DNA of 11,075 bases from the NCBI GenBank assembly GCA_035252155.1, contig DATFDL010000414.1, positions 1 to 11,075 on the forward strand, given 5' to 3'. The position numbers and the translations under genes were made by a program. The notes under the pieces were generated by a model. That model saw only the letters and a program-made list of their open reading frames with translations. It ran no database searches and was not told where the DNA came from. Below are positions 7,533 to 11,075 of the stretch, piece by piece. The stretch's first letter is position 1. Each line of letters opens with the position of its first letter. The DNA comes from JAICLL01 sp035252155 (GTDB lineage Bacteria > Planctomycetota > Planctomycetia > Pirellulales > JAICIG01).

Positions 7533-7560
7533 CTAGGTGAGGGTCGGCAATCCGCCGAAG

Positions 7561-8313
7561 TTATTTTTCGTCCGCTCTATTTGCTCTCAAGACGGCCTCG
7601 ACCGCCGCCAACTCTTCATGGGTGTTGATGCTGAGGGTCTCGATCGACTTAAGTACCGGCAACGCCTCGACCGGCCGCCCGGCGGCCTTCAGCACGCCGG
7701 GGCAGTCGGTCAAATAGTATTCTGATTGCGCATTGGCCGGACGTATATGGTCGAGCGCGTAGAGCAGCTCGGGTCCGGAGAAAACATAGCAACTCATGTT
7801 GACTTCGGTGATCCGCCGCTGTTCGTCGCTGGCGTCTTTTTCTTCGACGATCTGGTCGAACCGCCCGGCGGCGTCGCGGACGATGCGGCCCAGCCCGTGC
7901 GGGTTATCTTTGTGGGCCGTGCCCAGCAAGCAAGCCGGCCGGCGGCTGTCGAACTCGGCCAGCAGGCGGGCGAGCGAGTCGGGCTGGGCCAGCGGCGAAT
8001 CGCCCGTGACAATCAGCACCGCCCCCTGATGCCCGGCCAGCGCCTGCCGGCACATCATAACGGCATGCCCAGTGCCAAGCTGCTCGGTTTGATCGACGAA
8101 GCGGACGTTTCGCCGGGCGGCCAAGGTTTGCCGTACCAGATCGGCCCGATAGCCCACCACCACCAGCACTTCATCGACGCCGGCCGTACCCAGGGCGTCG
8201 AGCACATAGTCGATCATCGGGCGGCCGCAGACCTGGATGAGCACCTTGGGCAGCTCCGACTTCATGCGGGTGCCCTTGCCGGCCGCGAGCACGATGGCGA
8301 CTCGTCGATTCAT
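7561..8313 (-). CDS. glmU: GlmU-type nucleotidyltransferase, uridyltransferase domain only
   Basis: A 250-residue nucleotidyltransferase of the GlmU N-terminal type, which joins UTP and GlcNAc-1-phosphate into UDP-GlcNAc for peptidoglycan/LPS precursors. Motifs: LAAGKGTRMKSELPKVL (9-25), the signature nucleotide-binding loop; QLGTGHAV (78-85); GDSPL (104-108), the metal-binding Asp region; GLGRIVRD (140-147); EVNMSCYVF (170-178), matching the GlmU sugar-binding Asn region; and SEYYLTD (197-203). The left-handed beta-helix acetyltransferase domain (about 200 residues) of bifunctional GlmU is absent and the frame ends cleanly at TAA, so it is a single-domain protein rather than a frameshift. 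ATG 8313 overlaps the TGA of the small upstream gene as ATGA, and no separate ribosome-binding site is visible. A related NDP-sugar pyrophosphorylase with another sugar is the alternative. Confidence 0.92.
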   Translation of the reverse strand: MNRRVAIVLAAGKGTRMKSELPKVLIQVCGRPMIDYVLDALGTAGVDEVLVVVGYRADLVRQTLAARRNVRFVDQTEQLGTGHAVMMCRQALAGHQGAVLIVTGDSPLAQPDSLARLLAEFDSRRPACLLGTAHKDNPHGLGRIVRDAAGRFDQIVEEKDASDEQRRITEVNMSCYVFSGPELLYALDHIRPANAQSEYYLTDCPGVLKAAGRPVEALPVLKSIETLSINTHEELAAVEAVLRANRADEK

Positions 8314-8567
8314 CGGCAAGCGTGGATGGTTGGTTTCGGGGGCCGGGCGGGTGAAGCTCCATCTTGCCATGAATGGTCCGCGGGTTCTAGCCCCGGCAGC
8401 GGCCTGCGTAAAATGGCCGTGTACAGAAGCTTGTTCTTCTTCATCTGCTGCCCGTACTTGGCCTTCCACTTGTCACGGCTTGCCTTGAAGAACCACACCA
8501 ACTTTCGAGCCGTCGTCTTCCAAGCACGATTCATTTCACCAAACGTTTCCATCTCCGCGTTCGCCAT
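8310..8567 (-). CDS. Small basic protein overlapping the glmU start
   Basis: An 85-residue protein that I do not recognise. The first 55 residues are helical-looking, basic and Trp-rich (AWKTTARKLVWFFKASRDK, then WKAKYGQQMKKNK). The remainder (PLPGLEPADHSWQDG onward) is Pro-rich and may be disordered. No signal peptide or membrane span is seen in this form. The start is set by a near-perfect Shine-Dalgarno 7 bases upstream. Its TGA (8312-8310) overlaps the glmU ATG as ATGA, which argues for a real, translationally coupled cistron. A GTG at 8639 would add a hydrophobic N-terminus (LLASALFVPLFALFW) but has no ribosome-binding site. Nucleic-acid or membrane-surface binding is conceivable from charge alone; nothing more can be said. 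Confidence 0.65.
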   Translation of the reverse strand: MANAEMETFGEMNRAWKTTARKLVWFFKASRDKWKAKYGQQMKKNKLLYTAILRRPLPGLEPADHSWQDGASPARPPKPTIHACR

Positions 8568-8574
8568 CGTATTG

Positions 8575-8582
8575 ACCTCCTT
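8575..8582 (-). promoter_or_regulatory. Strong Shine-Dalgarno of the small protein gene
   Basis: AAGGAGGT on the minus strand lies 7 bases before ATG 8567. It is the best ribosome-binding site in the window and decides the start of the small gene. Confidence 0.85.
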
Positions 8583-8674
8583 GCCATGGCCCCAAAAAAG
8601 TGCAAACAATGGAACAAAAAGGGCCGATGCCAGCAACACGAGTTGGCCGCCAAAAACGCCTCATTGCGCGGTCC

Positions 8675-8690
8675 AGTCCCACCCTACAAT
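8675..8690 (-). repeat. Half copy of the GTAGGGTGGGAC repeat between divergent genes
   Basis: AGTCCCACCCTAC at 8675-8687 is the reverse complement of the opening of the repeats at 5530, 10294 and 10986. Only one arm is present. It extends into TACAAT (8685-8690), which resembles a -10 box for fumC, but the matching -35 region is poor. The surrounding 169-bp gap (8568-8736) separates the minus-strand cluster from fumC and must contain promoters for both; I cannot place them confidently. Confidence 0.55.
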
Positions 8691-8736
8691 TCAAACGCCC
8701 CTTGCAGATCAGTAAGGCGCAAAATAGAACTACCTC

Positions 8737-10161
8737 ATGCCTGTCTTTCGCACCGAACACGACTCGATGGGCGACGTGCGCGTGCCCGCCCAAGCTTATT
8801 ACGGCGCCCAAACCCAACGCGCCGTCGAAAACTTTCCGATCTCGGGTCAACCGCTGCCACCGGCGCTCATCCATGCCCTGGGCCTGGTCAAGTATGCCTG
8901 CGGCGTGGCCAACCGCGATTTGGGCAAGCTCACCAAGACCGGCAAGAACCGCCTTAGCGATCAACAGGTTCAGGCCATGCTCGACGCCTGCCGCGAAGTG
9001 GCCGCCGGCAAGTTCGACCGAGAGTTTCCGATCGACATCTATCAGACCGGCTCAGGCACGTCGAGCAATATGAACGCCAACGAGGTGGTCAGCAACCGGG
9101 CGATCGAACTGCTCGGCGGCGATCGCATGCAGGCCGCCAAAGCGGTGCATCCCAACGATCACGTCAACATGGGGCAAAGCACCAACGACACGTTCCCCAC
9201 GGCCATCCATGTGGCCGCCGCCGTGGAGATCAACGACCGGCTGCGGCCCGCACTCACCCGGTTGCACGAATCGCTGGCCGACAAAGCCCGGCAGTGGGAT
9301 CGCATCATCAAAATCGGCCGCACGCATCTGGCCGATGCCACGCCGTTGCGATTAGGTCAAGAGATCGCCGGTTTTGCTCGGCAGATCGAGCTATCGCTCG
9401 AGCGGGCCGGTCGGGCGAGCGACGCCGTGCGCGAGTTGCCTGTCGGCGGCACCGCGGTGGGCACCGGCATCAACACGCACCCCGAGTTCGGCCGACGCGT
9501 GGCCGCCGCACTGGCCGATGAGACGGGCATCGCCTTCGTCGAAGCCGAGAACCATTTCGAGGGCAACGCCCAGCGCGACGGCCTGGTGGAATGCCATGGC
9601 GAGCTTCGCGCCATTGCGGTCACGCTCTTCAACGTGGCGAACAACATCCGTTGGCTCGGCTCGGGGCCGCGCTGCGGCTTTTATGAAGTGAAGCTGCCCG
9701 ACCGCCAGCCGGGCAGCTCGATCATGCCGGGCAAGGTGAACCCCGTCATGTGCGAGAGCCTGATGCAGGTGGCGGCCCGCGTGATGGGCAACGACCAGAC
9801 GGTGGCCGTCAGCGGGGCGGCCGGCGGGCAGTTTCAGCTCAACATCATGATGCCCGTCATGGGTGCGACGACGCTCGAGAGCATTTCTCTGTTGACCGGC
9901 GGAGTGCAGGCGTTCGTCGATTTCTGCGTGCTCGAGATGGAGGCCAACGCCGAGGCGTGCGAAGCCTCGGTCGAAAAGAGCCTGTCGATGGTGACGAGCT
10001 TGAATCCTTACATCGGTTACGAGAAGGCGGCGGCCTTGGCCAAAGAAGCCTTCAAGAGCGGCAAGACCATCCGGCAACTCTGCGAGGAGCAGCAGATTTT
10101 GCCCGCCGAGCAGCTTCAGCAAGCGCTCGATCCTTGGAGCATGACCGAACCGCACGAGTGA
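8737..10161 (+). CDS. fumC: Class II fumarate hydratase
   Basis: A 474-residue class II fumarase, which reversibly hydrates fumarate to L-malate in the TCA cycle without an iron-sulfur cluster; the active enzyme is a cytoplasmic homotetramer. Motifs: TGSGTSSNMNANEV (104-117), HPNDHVNMGQSTND (138-151), GRTHLADATP (194-203) with catalytic His197, and the family signature GSSIMPGKVNPV (326-337) holding the mobile-loop catalytic Ser. PGK rather than PAK, plus overall length and the ending, favour fumarase over aspartase, which shares the fold. The start ATG gives the usual FRTEHDSMGDVRVPA N-terminus. The upstream ribosome-binding site is weak. The gene is divergent from the small-protein/glmU/prs cluster and appears monocistronic. 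Confidence 0.97.
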   Translation: MPVFRTEHDSMGDVRVPAQAYYGAQTQRAVENFPISGQPLPPALIHALGLVKYACGVANRDLGKLTKTGKNRLSDQQVQAMLDACREVAAGKFDREFPIDIYQTGSGTSSNMNANEVVSNRAIELLGGDRMQAAKAVHPNDHVNMGQSTNDTFPTAIHVAAAVEINDRLRPALTRLHESLADKARQWDRIIKIGRTHLADATPLRLGQEIAGFARQIELSLERAGRASDAVRELPVGGTAVGTGINTHPEFGRRVAAALADETGIAFVEAENHFEGNAQRDGLVECHGELRAIAVTLFNVANNIRWLGSGPRCGFYEVKLPDRQPGSSIMPGKVNPVMCESLMQVAARVMGNDQTVAVSGAAGGQFQLNIMMPVMGATTLESISLLTGGVQAFVDFCVLEMEANAEACEASVEKSLSMVTSLNPYIGYEKAAALAKEAFKSGKTIRQLCEEQQILPAEQLQQALDPWSMTEPHE

Positions 10162-10209
10162 ACGCCGCCTCGATTGCACCGTGTCGTCAGGTAACGATCC
10201 GCGAAGAAG

Positions 10210-10246
10210 AAGTCAAAATGCAAAATAAAAAAGTCAAAATGCAAAA
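10210..10246. repeat. AT-rich tandem repeat, 21-bp period
   Basis: AAGTCAAAATGCAAAA occurs at 10210-10225 and again at 10231-10246, with a 5-base spacer. This A-rich patch stands out sharply from its GC-rich surroundings, 48 bases after the fumC stop. It is not coding as far as can be seen. The rest of the fumC to protease gap (10162-10382) holds the palindromic repeat at 10294 and nothing else recognised. Confidence 0.65.
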
Positions 10247-10293
10247 ATGAGTGCGGGTGATCGGCCTCAGGGACTGGTGGCGCGGGCGGAGCT

Positions 10294-10370
10294 GTAGGGT
10301 GGGACGAGCTTGCGAGTCCCACCATGAGGTTCAACATTCAACAAGCGCTCGCGCAGTTCGCAGTCGGAAG
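10294..10370 (+). repeat. Palindromic repeat copy A, next to the protease 3' end
   Basis: It begins GTAGGGTGGGAC (10294-10305), with a perfect 8-bp hairpin to GTCCCACC (10316-10323), and continues with a core containing AAGCGCTCGCGCAGTTCGC. Over 77 bases it matches copy B at 10986-11061 with six substitutions and one single-base gap. It ends 12 bases before the protease stop codon and then diverges, so it may lack its right arm. Confidence 0.85.
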
Positions 10371-10382
10371 TTTGGGCCGGCG

Positions 10383-10967
10383 TCACCCGGTAGCACCGAG
10401 CGCCATGCCGAGCAGCAAAAGCAAGAGAAACACCGCGAGCATCAGGATGCCTTCGCGCGTCCCGATTGTCGGCGAGCACCAGGGTGCGCGCATCACCGGC
10501 CCCAGGCCATGCCACAGCCATAGCCCAGCGAGAACCGCGGGAATTCCTAATACCAGAAGCTGCCCATGCGCTGCCCCGTGCCGCAGCAGTTCGTGAGCGT
10601 CGTCGGCGTCGTTGGAAGCGCCGATGAACCCTCCCGCCGCAAGGTATGCGCCGTTGGCAATCAGGCACATGCCGGCGAAAAATGTGGCCAACGGAAGATA
10701 TCGCTCGGTCCACCGTCGCACGCCGAGCCAAATCAACAGCGGCAATGAGCAACCCCAGCATGCGCCGCCCCAGGCGACAAATAGCGGGTGCGGATTAAGC
10801 CCAACCCGCGTATGTCCCAGCCCGCGAGGCGGCAGTTCTATTTCGGTCACTTGCCCGCCGCTGATCGAAGCGTGGAGAACATGGCCGAATTCGTGAAGGG
10901 CGATCATCGCCAACCATGCCGCGCCCAACGTCGACATGGCAAAAAGCAATGGAGCAACGCGCGTCAT
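10383..10967 (-). CDS. M50-type membrane zinc metalloprotease
   Basis: A 194-residue integral membrane protein with HEFGH at 25-29 (His25, Glu26, His29), the zinc-binding motif of site-2-type (M50) proteases, placed inside the first hydrophobic segment as expected. Further hydrophobic segments lie near 65-82, 92-112, 136-156 and 172-191 (a Leu run), so about five spans. The third metal ligand is not certain; Asp residues at 119-123 (NDADD) are candidates. The family most resembled is the small M50B-like group, which is shorter than RseP and lacks a PDZ domain. Start: ATG 10967 is preferred over an in-frame TTG two codons upstream; neither has a clear ribosome-binding site. The gene is bracketed by repeat copies A and B and has no same-strand partner in the window. 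Substrate unknown. Confidence 0.85.
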   Translation of the reverse strand: MTRVAPLLFAMSTLGAAWLAMIALHEFGHVLHASISGGQVTEIELPPRGLGHTRVGLNPHPLFVAWGGACWGCSLPLLIWLGVRRWTERYLPLATFFAGMCLIANGAYLAAGGFIGASNDADDAHELLRHGAAHGQLLVLGIPAVLAGLWLWHGLGPVMRAPWCSPTIGTREGILMLAVFLLLLLLGMALGATG

Positions 10968-10985
10968 TGGCAATCACGGAGTTGC

Positions 10986-11075
10986 GTAGGGTGGGACGAG
11001 CTTGCGAGTCCCACCATCAGGCTCAACCTTAACAAGCGCTCGCGCAGTTCGCGGCCAGAAGGTGGGACTCGCAAG
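10986..11075 (+). repeat. Palindromic repeat copy B, upstream of the protease, cut by the window end
   Basis: It begins GTAGGGTGGGAC (10986-10997) and matches copy A through 11061. It then continues into GGTGGGACTCGCAAG (11061-11075), the exact reverse complement of CTTGCGAGTCCCACC at 11001-11015. The element is therefore a larger palindrome whose right arm runs past the window. It starts 18 bases upstream of the protease ATG, so it occupies that gene's likely promoter region. Confidence 0.85.

Noticed and set aside
8568..8639. Longer small protein from GTG 8639 with a hydrophobic N-terminus
   Set aside because: There is no ribosome-binding site before 8639, while a near-perfect one precedes ATG 8567. 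The hydrophobic stretch is noted in the feature as an alternative.
7726..8715. 329-codon plus-strand frame opposite glmU and the small ORF
   Set aside because: It lies antisense to the GlmU motifs and to the strong Shine-Dalgarno and start of the small ORF, with no motif of its own.
10251..10596. Short plus-strand frames opposite the protease C-terminus
   Set aside because: They overlap the repeat and the protease coding region, and their translations are low-complexity shadow sequence.
1..11075. CRISPR array, tRNA, rRNA, riboswitch or phage/transposase genes
   Set aside because: Intergenic gaps were read for regularly spaced repeats and cloverleaf-like sequences; none was found. The repeats present are palindromic or simple tandem, not spacer arrays.

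Overview
The window looks like a GC-rich chromosomal segment from a free-living planctomycete, probably Pirellulales-like. This is inferred from a secreted WD40-caspase protein, a Pro/Arg-rich barrel-like envelope protein, loosely packed genes and many short REP-like palindromes between genes. No rRNA, tRNA, CRISPR array, transposase or phage gene was seen. Taxonomy cannot be proved from the sequence alone.

Layout. (1) Positions 1-366 hold the 3' end of an unrecognised plus-strand gene. It is followed by a small hairpin and a 154-bp imperfect palindrome (406-559) that looks like a MITE or REP element. (2) Positions 587-4027 encode a 1146-residue exported protein with a probable lipobox, WD40 repeats, a PDZ-like segment and a C-terminal caspase-like domain (His968/Cys1021) with an EF-hand-type loop. 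(3) Positions 4158-5525 encode a secreted, probably outer-membrane barrel-like protein. (4) A convergent intergenic region with two hairpins separates this from a minus-strand cluster. In transcription order that cluster is a small basic protein (8567-8310), a single-domain GlmU-type nucleotidyltransferase (8313-7561), prs (7504-6560) and a metallo-beta-lactamase-fold hydrolase (6475-5624). (5) Class II fumarase fumC (8737-10161) is divergent from the cluster. (6) A minus-strand M50-type membrane metalloprotease (10967-10383) is bracketed by two near-identical copies of a palindromic repeat.

How the genes fit together. The glmU-prs pair supplies activated sugar (UDP-GlcNAc) and PRPP for envelope and nucleotide synthesis; the pairing is known from other bacteria. 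The small protein's stop overlaps the glmU start as ATGA, which suggests translational coupling. A REP-like hairpin between glmU and prs contains the apparent prs ribosome-binding site. The caspase and barrel genes are a plausible envelope-located pair, but only their proximity and shared export signals support this.

The parts most worth a second look are the lipobox-WD40-PDZ-caspase-EF-loop architecture, the palindrome directly upstream of its ribosome-binding site, the repeat-bracketed protease gene, and the small ORF fused by overlap to glmU.
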